A stretch of 64,000 nt of DNA from Moniliophthora roreri (Eukaryota; Basidiomycota; Agaricomycetes; Agaricales; Marasmiaceae): NCBI GenBank assembly GCA_001466705.2, contig LATX02000189.1, positions 744,001 to 808,000 on the forward strand, in the 5' to 3' direction. Below are positions 1 through 10,877 of the stretch, piece by piece; the stretch's first letter is position 1; each line of letters opens with the position of its first letter. Below the pieces are notes generated by a model that worked only from the letters and a program-made list of their open reading frames with translations, was not told where the DNA came from and did no database searches. The position numbers were made by a program, and so were the translations under genes.

Positions 1-1304
1 GCAGAGAGTAGTGGCCGGATTATGGATGAAAGATTGTACAGAGCCGAGGTTTGTAAGGGCGCGTTGCTGGATTTGATGGCGAGTAGCTGAGATTTCGCCG
101 TTGACCAAGGGGTCCAGTCTAGGGCTACTTCTGCATCACTGTCTTCGGGTGCGTCAACATGGATCGCTATACCACCTGTTTGACTCTTTGTGTCTACGCC
201 GGTACCTGAGGCATTATAATCAGCATTAGTTCAGGACGAGGACTCGATCCACGCACTGGATGCAAACTGTTCTGCGTCGCTATTTCCTTGAAGAACTCTG
301 AGCTCAGCTAAAGCATCCCTCACAATACATTCCTCGAAGAAAGCCAACAAACGACCACACATTTCGTAAGGGAACGTGGATAAGGCAGGTATTAGGGCAA
401 GGGTAATATCAGCAATGGTTTTTGAACTATGCCAATGGGTATGCAAAAGAAACCTCGCCACTTCTAACGTCATTGCTTGCAGAGCATTCGGCGGTCGAGA
501 AGGTCGAGGAGATTCGACTTGAAACCGACAATCCTCCAACACGACAGATGCAAGTACTGATATACACTGCGATAGCAGTCCAACGGGTTTGTTTCTCTTT
601 TCAAATGCAGGTGAGGAAGACCTGGACCCCTGATCACCGGGCTGGAGGCTGTTCCGCGACCGGCGAAAAGGAGACGAGAGTCTGCCAGTGGATTCACGCC
701 TTTCTTCTGTATCGTTGGAAGCCCTGAAATGATCTGAGCCGGAAGTACTACGGAAGAGCGTAGACACTCACCCGTCATCAAATATTTGCCAGCCTTGTAT
801 AACTGAGATCGTTAATACGTCTTTAAGCTGCGCCATGAGCTCGAACGTAGCGTCCGTGGAGTACACCCCTCCCTCATCACCCTCATCGGCAATGGAGCTC
901 GGTGGCATCTTTTCCTCCTCTTTTCCCAGCTTTACTACATCCTTCGTCGTCCCCGCTAGCCCTGATTCCTTCTCTTTTGCTTTATCGTCTGTCCCGAGCT
1001 CGTCGAACACGGTTGGTGGCATGGGACGCCGGCTTAACTGATTCAATACGTGTGCAAGCAGTTTCCGAGATTCATTCTTTCGACCGCTTGCTTTTTGCGA
1101 TCCTTTGAAAGTTCGCGCGAGAGGAGAAAGAGGTGGCCTTTCGGAGGGTGGTGAACCAGAAACGCGAAATGAGGGGATGCCGCTAGGAACCTGAAGGTTT
1201 ACGGGCGTTGTTTCTCCGCTGTCGCCCTGTGCTATGCGAGTGTCGATACGGAGTTGTTTAATGGGTTCCATGACGGAACAAGGATGACTGTCCAGTGGAA
1301 CCAC
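1..1304 (-). CDS. Unrecognised protein, 5' part (gene runs off the left edge)
   Basis: I do not recognise this protein. At least three exons read on the minus strand. The first encodes a Ser/Pro- and Lys/Glu-rich, probably disordered region; the second a Ser/Arg-rich stretch followed by a helical, Leu-rich segment that could be the start of an alpha-solenoid; the third reads open to base 1. An intron at about 734-771 (donor GTGAGT, short at 38 nt) and one at 206-256 (donor GTGCGT, acceptor CAG) keep the frame; without the second splice the frame hits TGA almost at once. The first Met is at 1304; an in-frame Met at 1271 is an equally good start. It lies downstream of the KAT14-like gene on the same strand, about 380 bp away. 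Confidence 0.6.
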
Positions 1305-1680
1305 AGAACCTGCTGGGCAAGATGGAAAGCTAGAATTGTGAATAGGCGCCTACTCCTACTCATTCTTGACAGCCGTATGTGAGAGCCCTTAGGCTTTAGT
1401 AAGCATGATGTAACTACATAGCAACTGCATAGTCTACCGCTACGAAATAAGCCTTCCGGCAGTGGTTTCAATGTTCCAATTAGTGTCATTTTCTTCATTC
1501 CAGGTTTCGACCTGTTGAGGTTACAATCAGTGTTGCAGTAGGAAGTCACAGGAAAACGAATCACTCAAAAATGACAACTGAACCCTTACGGGCCATTCTA
1601 CCCATTGAGGTATAGCCACTATCCTTCATCCAGTAGCTTTTGGGGATTAGCCACGGACGTGACTGAAGCCGGGCCCAAGT
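1305..1680. other. Intergenic region without a supported gene
   Basis: Spacer between the 3' end of the acetyltransferase gene and the start of the unrecognised gene, both on the minus strand. A short open frame overlaps it but has no recognisable domain and continues into the neighbouring gene in another frame. It must hold the promoter of the left-edge gene; I see no clear motif. Confidence 0.5.
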
Positions 1681-3204
1681 TCAGACCCGTCGGAGTCGGA
1701 GGCGAATAGCATTCTTAGATGCGCGAGACTGTGGATCAAGATAGGCGTCGTAGAAACCGGTGATGAACTCCTCTGCCTTGAATCCAAATCTATTGTATAG
1801 GAGCTACGCGGCATGAGAACGAGTCAAGCATATGTGTCTAAAACTCACCATTGCAGGGTTGTTCGCAGAGACATGCAGTGTTATGTCCTTATCAGGGTTC
1901 CGCGTAATGAGATGATACAACATGGACCTAGATGTCCATAAGCAAGCTCTGGTATAACCAGGACAACGACGAAACGTACGTGGCGATTTGTGAATTATCC
2001 CAGCCAGACTTCACCGCGAGGTAGGTGATGTAGGTTTCACGGGGTGAGCTGAGGATAGCAATGCCGACGACCAACTTCTTATATAGTGCTACCACGGTAC
2101 ATCGTTGCGGAGAGTAGTCAAGGGAATCGGCCACTGTCGAGATACAATGAGTGAGATGAAGTGTACATACTGCGAAAGACCAACCATTGATCCCACTCCA
2201 GAAAGATCTCTCAAGAAGGTCATGGACTTGGGCGAGATGTGCAACCTGTAAGGATACGTATGAGATAGGTGCTTTGGTTTCTATAGGTGCTTCTCTCCGA
2301 GGGCTTGCAGAGTGACCATCAGTTGCTATAGGGTCCCGAGAGCTAATAATACGTACTACAAGATCTTGTAATGTTCTCGTATATCGTCCATGAGTTTCAT
2401 CCATGGGCTTTCCGTCAACCAATCAACTGCAATCAGACCTGACGACTGGGATCCTCTGGTGCCCTGAATTCGTGATAGGAATGACCGTTCTAAGGGGGTA
2501 GTTTGGATGGCAAAAAGCCTGTCTTGAACATTTGTGTCGGCTTCTGGAAAGGAAGACTTCTCGATTACACCTTGAACAAGTCCTGAGGTAGCTTGAAACT
2601 GTTGCTGAGGAAGATCAGCCTTGCGCCGCTGCTGTATTGGAAAGTCAGTTCCATCGTTCCAACGTCCAGAAGAATGACGTACACGATAGAGCTTCAGTTT
2701 CCTAAGCATGAGTGCTTCCTCTTCATTCAAATTTTGGTATCTTTGAGAGACGACGTTGTCAACCGAGATAACCTCAGCTGGAGTGAGTTTCCGTAGCGGA
2801 TTACCCTGTGTCCATGAATAACGAATATAATAATGTCGCAAGGCAAGGGAATCATATAGGCGTACAAGATGGTCATAACCAATTTCCCTGGCATAAAAAG
2901 AGGCCCTTGCTTGAAGGTATTCTGGCAAAAGGTCACCAAAGAGGTCTTCAAACGAGCGCTCCATGCCATCCTCTCGGTCGATGTCAATGCCTTTGAGCAG
3001 TGAATCAAACGACGCGGTCATGGCTGAATTGTCTTCCATGCGGCTATATCGTTCAATATCCGTTTTTGCTCGTTTGCGCTGAGTGTTTTTGTGCGGCCGA
3101 GGCTAGTAGAGGGTGAAGAGTGGTATCATACACGGGATGCTCTGCTTGGTACTCACCTTTCGCTCTACAGCTTCACTGTCTTCGTAGGATGAGTCGGAAA
3201 GCAT
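1681..3204 (-). CDS. KAT14: KAT14/CSRP2BP-like GNAT-family acetyltransferase
   Basis: The C-terminal half matches the GNAT domain of KAT14 (CSRP2BP), a histone acetyltransferase of the animal ATAC complex. The order is ISYVSLQ, then SFWSGIN, VVALYKKLVVGIA, ITLHVSANNPAM, and FGFKAEEF with a basic C-terminus ending RLRLRRV. The N-terminal half is helical and charged with no domain I recognise. At least five introns are needed. The first, 3103-3156 (GTGAGT...CTAG), joins an upstream coding exon beginning MLSDSSYEDSEAVERK to the rest in frame, so the start is put at 3204 rather than the internal Met at 3039. The usual acetyl-CoA loop R/Q-x-x-G-x-G/A reads WDNSQIATY here, with Gln in place of Gly. 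Whether it sits in a chromatin complex in this fungus is not known from the sequence. Confidence 0.82.
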
Positions 3205-3416
3205 CAATCAATCTTGATTGCGGGGAGTGCTAGCGAGTCAGTCGGCGGTTGATAATTCGATCAATAAAGCGCTAGCTGCAGTTAGTTTTCCGAGTCCCCA
3301 GGCCGGTTCGATCACTACAAATGCACGGGTATATGGGTACGACTAGATCGGTGAGCATTTGTATTAACACGTATCTAAATTATACACATATATAAAGTAG
3401 ACTTCGATAAAAAGAT
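3205..3416. promoter_or_regulatory. Upstream region of the KAT14-like gene
   Basis: About 210 bp between the start of the minus-strand acetyltransferase gene and the end of MRH4, also minus. It must hold the promoter of the first and the terminator of the second. It is A/T-rich near 3360-3415; no motif stands out. Confidence 0.35.
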
Positions 3417-5787
3417 CTACCTCAACGCGGCAACTCTCCTTCGTACCTCTTTCGCTCTTCCACTTCCCCGACCTTCACCTTTACCAAATATAACTACGGT
3501 TCCTTTTTGGCCAGCTCTGGCACTTCTCCCTGCACGATGGATGAAATCAAGAATGTTCCGCGGTTCGTCGACAATGAATACATGCTTGATAGATGGGGAG
3601 AAATCAAGGCCACGAGAGAGGAGAGAGGTTGTAACAAGGACTTTGGGTGCGGATTCGTTGTTTGAGTTGTCCGAATCATGCAGCTTGGATGGTGGAACGT
3701 CCGCATCATGAGCTTCATTATCGAAGGTCACCTCTTTCTCCTCCCTGTCGTCCTTGACTTCCTTTCCCGACATTGGGCGCAAGAAACCCTTCAAATGTCG
3801 ATTGCTGCCTCTCTCTTTTACCCGCAGCTCACTGACACTTGTGAGGGGCAAATTTGGTATGCCTTTCTCTTTTAAGTAGTCGGAGAGCATCATGACCTTC
3901 GAAGATTTGTTGCAAAAGATCAGGATTTGGCTCAGTTCAGGCTGACCGGTCGACATGACGGAATCCTCTGCCCAAACCTGCCTCACTCTTTTTTCGATAT
4001 CGGCCAGCTTGTTGCCGCCAGTCCAGTTCACGTACTCCGTTTTGAGTGTCTTCGGAAGTTTGTGGACGCCAGGGGAGACGAGTTTCTGCATTCTCGGGTG
4101 ATGTGTGGAAAGGTAGTTCGAAAGAGAGGTAGGAATAGTCGCAGAGGTCAATAAGAGGTTGAATGGATAATTCTCCGGACAAGGCTCGGTCATGGGGGCA
4201 GGAGTAGAGGATGAAGGAGAGGATTTATCTAAACGGGATCTAGCAGTCGCGATGTCAGATAATAACATCCTGGTTGTTTCTTGGAAATCTGGGTCTGCAG
4301 AGAATCCGTCATGATCGAGTGTCCAAGGACATGTAAATAAAGACATACCGAAAAGCACATCGGCTTCATCAACAACAACCCACTCCACGTTCTCTAGGCC
4401 CATTTCTCCCTCGGCTCGCCACCTCCCTTGGCCTGGTCCTGGGGGAAGCTTATCGCGTCCACGCCTCAATTTCCTCTTTTCACCGTCTTGTTGATTTTCG
4501 GCACCAGGCCCATCTTCTTCACGATCCCAACCTCTACCGCGGACCATCTCAAGAAGTTTCATCGGAGTGCCAACAACGACATCAACCGGATGGGAACCTT
4601 TATGCGACAGCAAATCTCCAGTGCTATCTAGAGAGATGTTCGCCATTTCACTGGCTCGCACTCCTGATCTCGAGCGAGAAGTGAATTCTTTGTCCGTCGC
4701 GTTGTTGACACGACTTGCGCACATGACGCGTAGTTTGATTTCATGCAACAGAGCTTTTGCGAAACCAGATAGCTGCCGCGACAGCTCGTGTGTAGGCGCC
4801 AAGATCAAGGCACGGGGGTTAATTTCTCGCTTTTGTGGAACTGGAGAGGATGAAGCAAGTTCGGATAGTTTGAGAGATTGTAGGACAGGCAGTAAGTACG
4901 CGATGGATTTCCCGGAACCAGTCTCGGATGCCAGAAGCCACTCATGCCACTGTTTCTCCTGTTGCGGCGATGACTCGGGTGATGGGTAGGGTGTAAGGAC
5001 ATGATTAATACTTAGAGCTTGGATACGTGTAGGAGTGGCGTTGGGGCCCAATATGTCGAGTAGGCAAGATTGGAGACCAGGCATGAGTGGGGGCGATGAA
5101 AAAGACCGGTAAATAGCTGGTAAATTTTCTGAAGACAAAGTGTTAATGAATTCCTCGTCATCCTCAGAACGACTTGAGTCCGAAGGCCTTTGGCTTGTAT
5201 TCGTTTCGTCTATTGGACGCTGCAAGATGAGTACAAGTTGACCCAAGGATATTCAACAGACGTACCATACTTTTTGAATGAGTCATTACTCGATTTAAGT
5301 TTGGCTGGTATGCGCTCAGCAAGTGCCTTAGCACTGCGATTATTGTAAACAATGTTTTCCCTTGTCGGTATAGTTCGTGCAACTTTCGACATAAGGCTTG
5401 AACCGTTGGCGCCTGTATTCGGTGTTGAAACGTTCTTCAGCTCATTTCCCCATGTTCCCTTCCGACTACGCCAATCTCTCTCGTTTTCACGCGGGTTCTT
5501 TTTGCGGAATGACACGGCCTTGTCCTTGCCTTCTTCCTTGTCACTATGTGGGACTTTATCGCGCACAAACTCCGTAGGCACCAGTTTAGGCAGTTTTCTG
5601 GCGACAGAACCTGTACGTGCACCCAAAAATGAGAATACATTTCAGAGAAATTTGCAAACAACGTACTGTGTCTAATGAAGAAAGGCCTCTGGGATTTTCC
5701 TTCAACCATTGAGGAGACGTGGATGGTACGAGAGATTCCAGAGGTATTCGAAGAGACCACATTGGAAAGCCTTGTAGCCAGCAACAT
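3417..5787 (-). CDS. MRH4: Mitochondrial DEAD-box RNA helicase, MRH4 type
   Basis: An RNA helicase expected to act in the mitochondrial matrix in assembly of the large ribosomal subunit. Helicase motifs appear in order: ASETGSGKS (motif I), PTHELSRQL (Ia), VVGTPMK (Ib), VDEADVLF (II, DEAD), TSATI (III), ILIFCNKS (IV), TTSLLSRGLDFSP (V) and HRAGRSARAGQ (VI). Motif VI with Ala in place of Ile-Gly is typical of the Mrh4 branch. The N-terminus (MLLATRLSNVVSSN...) is basic and free of acidic residues, fitting a presequence. Introns lie near 5613-5660, at 5210-5265 and at 4295-4348. The last is 54 nt and has no stop, so unspliced reading hides it; removing it gives VLFDPDFQETTR, the expected motif II context. 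It shares a 122-bp divergent promoter with the DUF4211 gene. Confidence 0.88.
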
Positions 5788-5909
5788 CCTTTCGATGTCA
5801 CGGTTGGCTGCAGAAAGGCGAGCCTGCGAAATTCGGAAATAAAAAGGTACTTTCCTGTCAAATTCACGTGACGATTCGCGAGGATCTGTTTCACCTTCTC
5901 AGGTTATCC
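5788..5909. promoter_or_regulatory. Divergent promoter, MRH4 / DUF4211 gene
   Basis: 122 bp between the two outward-facing start codons. It contains TCACGTGA (about 5865-5872), a CACGTG E-box of the Cbf1 type. That the E-box is functional is inference. Confidence 0.4.
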
Positions 5910-7704
5910 ATGGCGCCTCAGAAAAGGACACGAAACAGTTCAGCAAGACTCAAACAGACGACACTTATTGATCATGTACAATCATCACCACCTTCTACGC
6001 GGAAAAAGTCACACTATTCCTCTGTTTCCCCCAAGAAGCGGACACACGCTCAAGCTTCAGAATCTAGCGATGATTCTTCAGATATTGCTGCCATCAAGTT
6101 TCAACCTATTGGAGCGGCTGCTGACGATGAAGATGAAGAAACACCTTCCGTGAAACGGCGACGTATTACACGTGCTGTTTCAGACTCGGATAGCAGTGTC
6201 GTCATCACTGCGGTGAGGAGGAAGGGAAAGCCATCAGTACCCCCAGAGAAAAAGGTGAACACTACCTCCGACTCCGAAGAAGAAGACATCAAACCCCGAA
6301 AAAGGCGCAAGCTGGTCAAAGGAAAGAGACCGGCTCATGAAGAGGAGAGCTCAGATGATGATTTAGAGCCAGAACGTAAGTATGCCGATGTCCTTCGTTT
6401 TAGGTCTGACCCAGAGCCAGATATTCTGGATAGCCGACTTCGAACTCGTGGAAAGAAGACGGAATTTCAGAAAAACCTAGAGAGGTTGAGACGTGCGCAA
6501 CAGGCTTCTTCGTTGTCACAGCGCAACTAACTTTTGGGATTTAGGCAAGAAGCAAGGGAAACCAATGGAAACTTCCGGATCAGAACAGGAGGATGAAGGT
6601 GAAGAGGAGGAGGACAGTAACGATAATATGAAGCCGTTCAAGGGTGCTAAGCCGCATAAGCATGGCGAGTCAGACAACGAGAACGGAGACGAGGCCGGGG
6701 ACGAGGACGAAGTTGGATCCGATGATTTTATTGTTGAAGACGATGGCGAGACTGCTTCGCTACCAGCGGTATTCAGCATGGAATCACATCAAGACCTGTC
6801 GCATCAATTCAAGAAGATATTCCAGTTTCTCGTTCACATTGCGACACGGTCTCCAGAAGATAGGCATGATTTCATGCTCAACCAGATAGAGGGTATGTAG
6901 CGACCTTGTATGATGGATGTGCAGCCTATTCATTCTGTCCAGACGAGGAATACTTCTCCGTGCCGTTACAAGTTATGCGCAGAAAGCTACTTGGTCTGAG
7001 AGACTCCCTAGTGGCCTCTTCAGTGTGGCGACCTCGCTTTAAAAAAGCACTTGACGCGCGACCGGTCATCGAGCTAGTTCATATGGATTATGCAGTTCCT
7101 GGCTGTGATGCCTGTCATTTAGGATCGAGGATGTCGACATATTCTGCCCGAGTCTCAGGAAGCCCATATGACAAGTTGGGGTATGAGAAGTCCAAGGTAC
7201 GTGGTCTACCTTACGGGGGATCTAAAGTCTGGTGCACTTATTGGACCTTAGCCTGCATCTAGCGGTCGCTCAGATGACTCTGATAATGATAATGGTGAAG
7301 AGGAGGATGAGCGAAAGACAATCGAGTTCAATCTTGGTCGATTCTGTGCACGAAGGGCAAAGGTCTATCATGACCTGACTCATTGGGAGGTCCGTACTTG
7401 CTTTTTACGTTTCATGGAGTTATTTCTCATTTCTGGTCCTGGAGCACAGTATAACCTCTTTCAGGCGATCAACGACGAAGTCAGCTCCTTGCAGGCGTCA
7501 GCAGGCAGGAAGAAGAATAAATTCGTCCGAGTTGCATTTGCAGGTGGCAAGAAGCCGCCAGAGGATCTCTCAGATGCTGATGCCATTTGCGAATGGCTGG
7601 ATGAACGCAAGGTCATTGATATTGAATGGCAGAAACTCAAGGGATTTATGGACAGTTCCAGGAAACTGGAAGTAGCTGTGAAGAAGGGAGACGATATGGA
7701 TTGA
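5910..7704 (+). CDS. DUF4211-domain nuclear protein
   Basis: The N-terminal third is a disordered, charged region with several basic nuclear-localisation-like stretches (KRRRITR, KPRKRRKL) and acidic runs of Glu/Asp. After a second acidic block (EDEGEEEEDSN) comes a globular domain beginning DDFIVEDDGE and running to the C-terminus, with conserved-looking blocks YFSVPLQVMRRKLLGLRDS, DACHLGSR and EFNLGRFCARRAKVYHDL; this is the fungal DUF4211 domain. Function is unknown for the family; a nuclear role is inferred from composition. Introns near 6493-6543, 6893-6942, 7198-7260 and 7390-7450 join the exons in frame. The start has a good context (ccATGG) and the 3' end faces the GT15 gene. Confidence 0.78.
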
Positions 7705-7917
7705 AATCATGTTGCGCTGCAGCGCAGTACTGTATTACAATAGTCCACGTCCTCCACATTGAATAAAGAGGGCCTTTTCGGTACAAATCGCCAGTCGCCT
7801 ATTATCCAACTTTCTTCGACAAAGGAAAGTAGTATTGTATGGGTTGAAGTTTGCGGTCCAAATAACGGATAGTCTCCATAGGTGTATGGTACAACATAAG
7901 TAGGAGCAGATACCTAT

Positions 7918-9925
7918 CTATTTGAACATAGCATCGTACTTGTTTAAGCACGAATACCATTCATAGTCTGCGGAATGCTTAGAGGTGCTTGATGGGGGGG
8001 GGGTTGAAAAAGACGTACCAAAGTTTTGCGATTCATCGCACCAGCACTTGCCTTTTTTGTGCGAATCGGCCTGCGGGCAGTGCTGGAATGGCTCATGCCT
8101 GTAACCTATGTCGTTGAAGAAATGCTGTGAAGAGTTAGTTTGTGAACGGCGCAAGTCATTGAAGTTCGTACAATCTGTTCCTTCTTAGCGAACAATGCAG
8201 CGCCAATGCTATGAACGGGAGCTACAAAATATGGCATTAGAGTAATATTTCACGATAATATTGCACCAATCATACCGTCTCCCCATCGCTGAAAACCAGA
8301 TTAGCATTCACCTAGTAGCTAGGAGACTATCGAAAGGAGCGTACCTCATAGTAGAAACCACCCTTCGAATCGAGGAATTCAAAGAACTTGGAGTACGCTT
8401 CGCCTCTCCAAAGATCAAGGTCACCAATTTCAAAGTTGGACCAGACTGTTAGTTTGTTAGGTCAAGCCAGAGGAACGATGGCATGTTGCGCTTACAGTGA
8501 CATCTGTTGTAGGTCAGTCCTGCAGAAGAAATTTCTCAGCAATTCCGCGCTCTCCTGCTAAACTGCCTCAACTCACCACCGTCGTCGGATAGGAATTGCA
8601 TGCCGTTATCAGGAGAGATATACTGGGGGTACTCTTTCATGAAATCTGACAGCGTAAATTAGCATCTGGTCGCGACTTTCACCAAGTGGGTATCCACCTT
8701 TGACTGCGTCCCAAAGCGTGGGAATGGTGGCCTCATACTCGGGTAGTGAAATCGTGAATCCTAAGCAGAGCGGATTAGTGTGTGCTAGGCGACAGCGAAG
8801 CTCAGGTTACGCACCGTAAACCTTGTTCTGATCTTGCATAATCAAGAAGGGATCATAGTCCAAGTCGCAGAAATATTTGACGTCGGGTCTTGTGATATTT
8901 CATCAAACACAAACGATAGTTGACAATTCGAACAATCACGCACTCAATTCTGAAAATCCAGTGCGTGAGAAATGAGGCAATGACGAGGGCTATTGGACAC
9001 TCACCGCCAGTAGTACTTGTAGTCGTTCAATAACTCATGACGCCAGAAAAACTAGTCGGATAAGTGAATGAGCAATAAAAGGGGAACGGGTTGGCTGCAG
9101 ACGTACTCCGGAGTTGAAGCGACACATGTTACGGTATCTATCAAAGATGGTTATGAGACGTATTCTTTTCAAAAAAGCTGGCTGCACACTCACGGAACAC
9201 TCCCTAATAGTTACCGTCAGTTGGACATCTCAAACTTGCAAGAAGGGACAAATACACACCGCCGTAAATGACATTGTTTTTCACCATGTTTTCTCTGGAG
9301 GCTTTGGCCTTGTCCTCGTCAATCCAGTCGGGTTGATACCAGTGGTCATGAGGAATCAATCCAAACTTGACCTCCGCATCCGTCAAATCTGATACGCGTC
9401 TGTGAAGAGACAAGTTCAGCAAACGATCTTTGAGTGAATGGTCGGGTTTCACTTTTTGAAGTCGTCCGAGAAGGGCTCTTCGTTCAAGAATATATATGGG
9501 TACTGGAACTTCTTGTTGAATCGGTCCTCCATCTGTTTCATTGAGCTGACAACGCCGTTCAAATCCGAGTTTCGAGCTGAAACCAATATGGTAAAGAAAA
9601 TAATAGTCATAAATATTCCTCATGCAACGTACCGAGAAGCACAAACGCTGCATTCGCTCGACGACCTTGCGGGCTGGTGATGTTCTCCTTGTGATAGTAT
9701 TCATCAGGAACTCCCTCCTTGTACGGAGGTTCCTTGGAAGGATAATCGAACTGGTTCTTCAAGTTCGAAAACGATGTAGCCTTTCCATAGCCCTCATGTA
9801 CGAAGCTGAAGATGTAATGAAGACTAATCTGAAGAGTTTCAGTGTAAGCGAAGGGGTCCTTGAGCTCAAGACATACTCACAATTATGCCCAGCACAAGTA
9901 TAATATAACGCATAGGCGTCATCAT
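7918..9925 (-). CDS. GT15 alpha-1,2-mannosyltransferase (KRE2/MNT1/KTR family), copy A
   Basis: A Golgi type II membrane mannosyltransferase that extends O- and N-glycans using GDP-mannose. The N-terminus MMTPMRYIILVLGIII is a short cytosolic tail plus signal anchor. Then come the family blocks FVLLARNSDLNG, KFGLIPHDHWYQPDWID, VIYGGV, FFWRHELL, YYWRIEPDVKYFCDLDYDP, the catalytic Glu lying in WRIEPD, and near the C-terminus FFNDIGYRHEPFQHCPQ and GKCWCD. The gene is broken into many exons by introns of about 50-70 nt. A 6-nt exon at 8944-8949 (TCAATT on the plus strand) supplies Ile and two bases of the catalytic Glu codon, flanked by 55-nt introns at 8889-8943 and 8950-9004. The start at 9925 gives the anchor; Met codons just downstream are alternatives. 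A paralogue follows at 11.4-13.3 kb in the same orientation. Confidence 0.88.
8944..8949 (-). other. 6-nt microexon of GT15 copy A carrying the catalytic Glu codon
   Basis: On the minus strand the exon upstream ends TACTGGCG before GTGAGT; then TTTTCAG, AATTGA, GTGCGTG; then CACAAG before ACCCGACG. Splicing all three gives Trp-Arg-Ile-Glu-Pro-Asp, exactly the family motif. No other split supplies Ile-Glu in frame. The same arrangement is present in copy B. Confidence 0.85.
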
Positions 9926-10120
9926 CTTGAAGAGTTATCGTGGTTACACAGTGAAAAGAACGACAGTTTAGCAACAAAAATAAGAGGATTTCTGGGAAAA
10001 TAGATTTGACAGCACATACAATGACTACGGGTCAGTAAGCGTGGAGCAAGTGGGTTAGGGTCAGTGGCTATGACGGTCTCGACTTTACTAACGTGGACAT
10101 CCGACACACCCAATTAATTT
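9926..10120. promoter_or_regulatory. Upstream region of GT15 copy A
   Basis: About 195 bp between the start of copy A and the left end of the inverted-repeat element. It should carry the copy A promoter. I see no clear motif. Confidence 0.3.
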
Positions 10121-10434
10121 ACAGCTACTCAAGACGCCCTCAGGATTTTTGTTTAGGTACAAACAATCCCCACGTGCAAAAAACTCCACCTAGCGCCCAC
10201 AGCTGCCCGTCAGTTCGGTGGTGCCCTCAGCACTTGTCAGCGCATTCTCAAACATCGAGCTATCGCCCTGCCACTCTATTCTTGTCGTTTGACACTAGAA
10301 TCAACCGACCTGGAACTTCAGCGAGGGCACTAGCCGGGATGAAGGTTGTGGGAAGAATGACATCATTTTGTTTGGACATAAACAAAAATCCGAGAGTAAG
10401 CTCGATGAGTCGTGAAAAGATAAGAGATAACGGC

Positions 10435-10565
10435 GATTTCCCCACGGCTACTTTTCCCGGCTTTTTTCCCCTTTTTGGGCGCCTTTTGGGGCAAAAAACA
10501 GCCGAAAGGCACCCCAAAACGGCAAAAAAGCCGGGAAAGTAGCAGGCAGGGTCCGTGGGGAAATC
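10435..10565. repeat. 131-bp imperfect palindrome (long hairpin)
   Basis: The left arm starts GATTTCCCCACGG and contains CCCGGCTTTTTT; the right arm is its inverted copy, containing AAAAAAGCCGGG and ending CCGTGGGGAAATC. The arms are about 55 nt with one gap of around 10 nt, and the short loop lies near 10490-10500. It forms the centre-left of the inverted-repeat element. Confidence 0.8.
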
Positions 10566-10651
10566 CTGACGCTGCACATACTGTAATATTTTACGCGTCT
10601 GTAAGTACTCCTTCGCGTTTTTTGTACATATCCATCCCCAGACCCTATCTG

Positions 10652-10708
10652 CCTAACCCCTAACCACCTAACCCCTAACCGACTCAGCGTGAGGTACAAG
10701 CCCTAACC
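10652..10708. repeat. Interstitial telomere-like repeats (CCTAACCC type)
   Basis: CCTAACCCCTAACC occurs twice in 10652-10680, separated by an A, and CCCTAACC recurs at 10701-10708. This resembles the CCCTAA strand of the common fungal telomere repeat but is irregular. It lies inside the inverted-repeat element. Confidence 0.55.
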
Positions 10709-10734
10709 GGTCGAGGGCAGCGCTTCGCACTGAA

Positions 10735-10749
10735 GACCGCTGCGCGGTC
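10735..10749. repeat. Small GC-rich hairpin
   Basis: GACCGC and GCGGTC are separated by TGC. It lies inside the inverted-repeat element and has no evident role of its own. Confidence 0.5.
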
Positions 10750-10877
10750 TGTGGAAGAGGGCGATGACATACGTTATCGCCGTCTGCCCGGCGGAGCTCA
10801 CGACTCATCGAGTTTTCCCTGCAAAAATTCTGAGGGCGGTGTGAAAGAATCCGGCCTACGATTTCTTGAATAGCTGT

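Larger units (their letters stand above)
10121..10877. mobile_element. Inverted-repeat element, probably a non-autonomous transposon remnant
   Basis: The ends are inverted copies: ACAGCTACTCAAG at 10121-10133 and its near reverse complement CTTGAATAGCTGT at 10865-10877. Further inside, GCCCTCAGGATTTTTG (from about 10136) pairs with CAAAAATTCTGAGGGC (10822-10837), and CTCGATGAGTCGTGA (10401-10415) pairs with TCACGACTCATCGAG (10800-10814). An internal pair, GGATTTTTGTTTA and TAAACAAAAATCC, lies at about 10143 and 10379. The centre holds a large hairpin and telomere-like repeats. No transposase is present and no clean target-site duplication is visible, so the class is uncertain (MITE-like or a remnant of a larger element). 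It sits exactly between the two GT15 paralogues. Confidence 0.6.

Noticed and set aside
5164..5382. Minus-strand frame extending MRH4 exon 2 with a different acceptor
   Set aside because: The acceptor TTGCAG leads to an early stop; using CAATAG instead gives KKYDETNTSQ and keeps the helicase frame.
10093..10542. Plus-strand open frame starting MDIRHTQLIYS
   Set aside because: It overlaps the inverted-repeat element and one arm of the hairpin; composition is not protein-like and the mirror frame on the minus strand is just as open.
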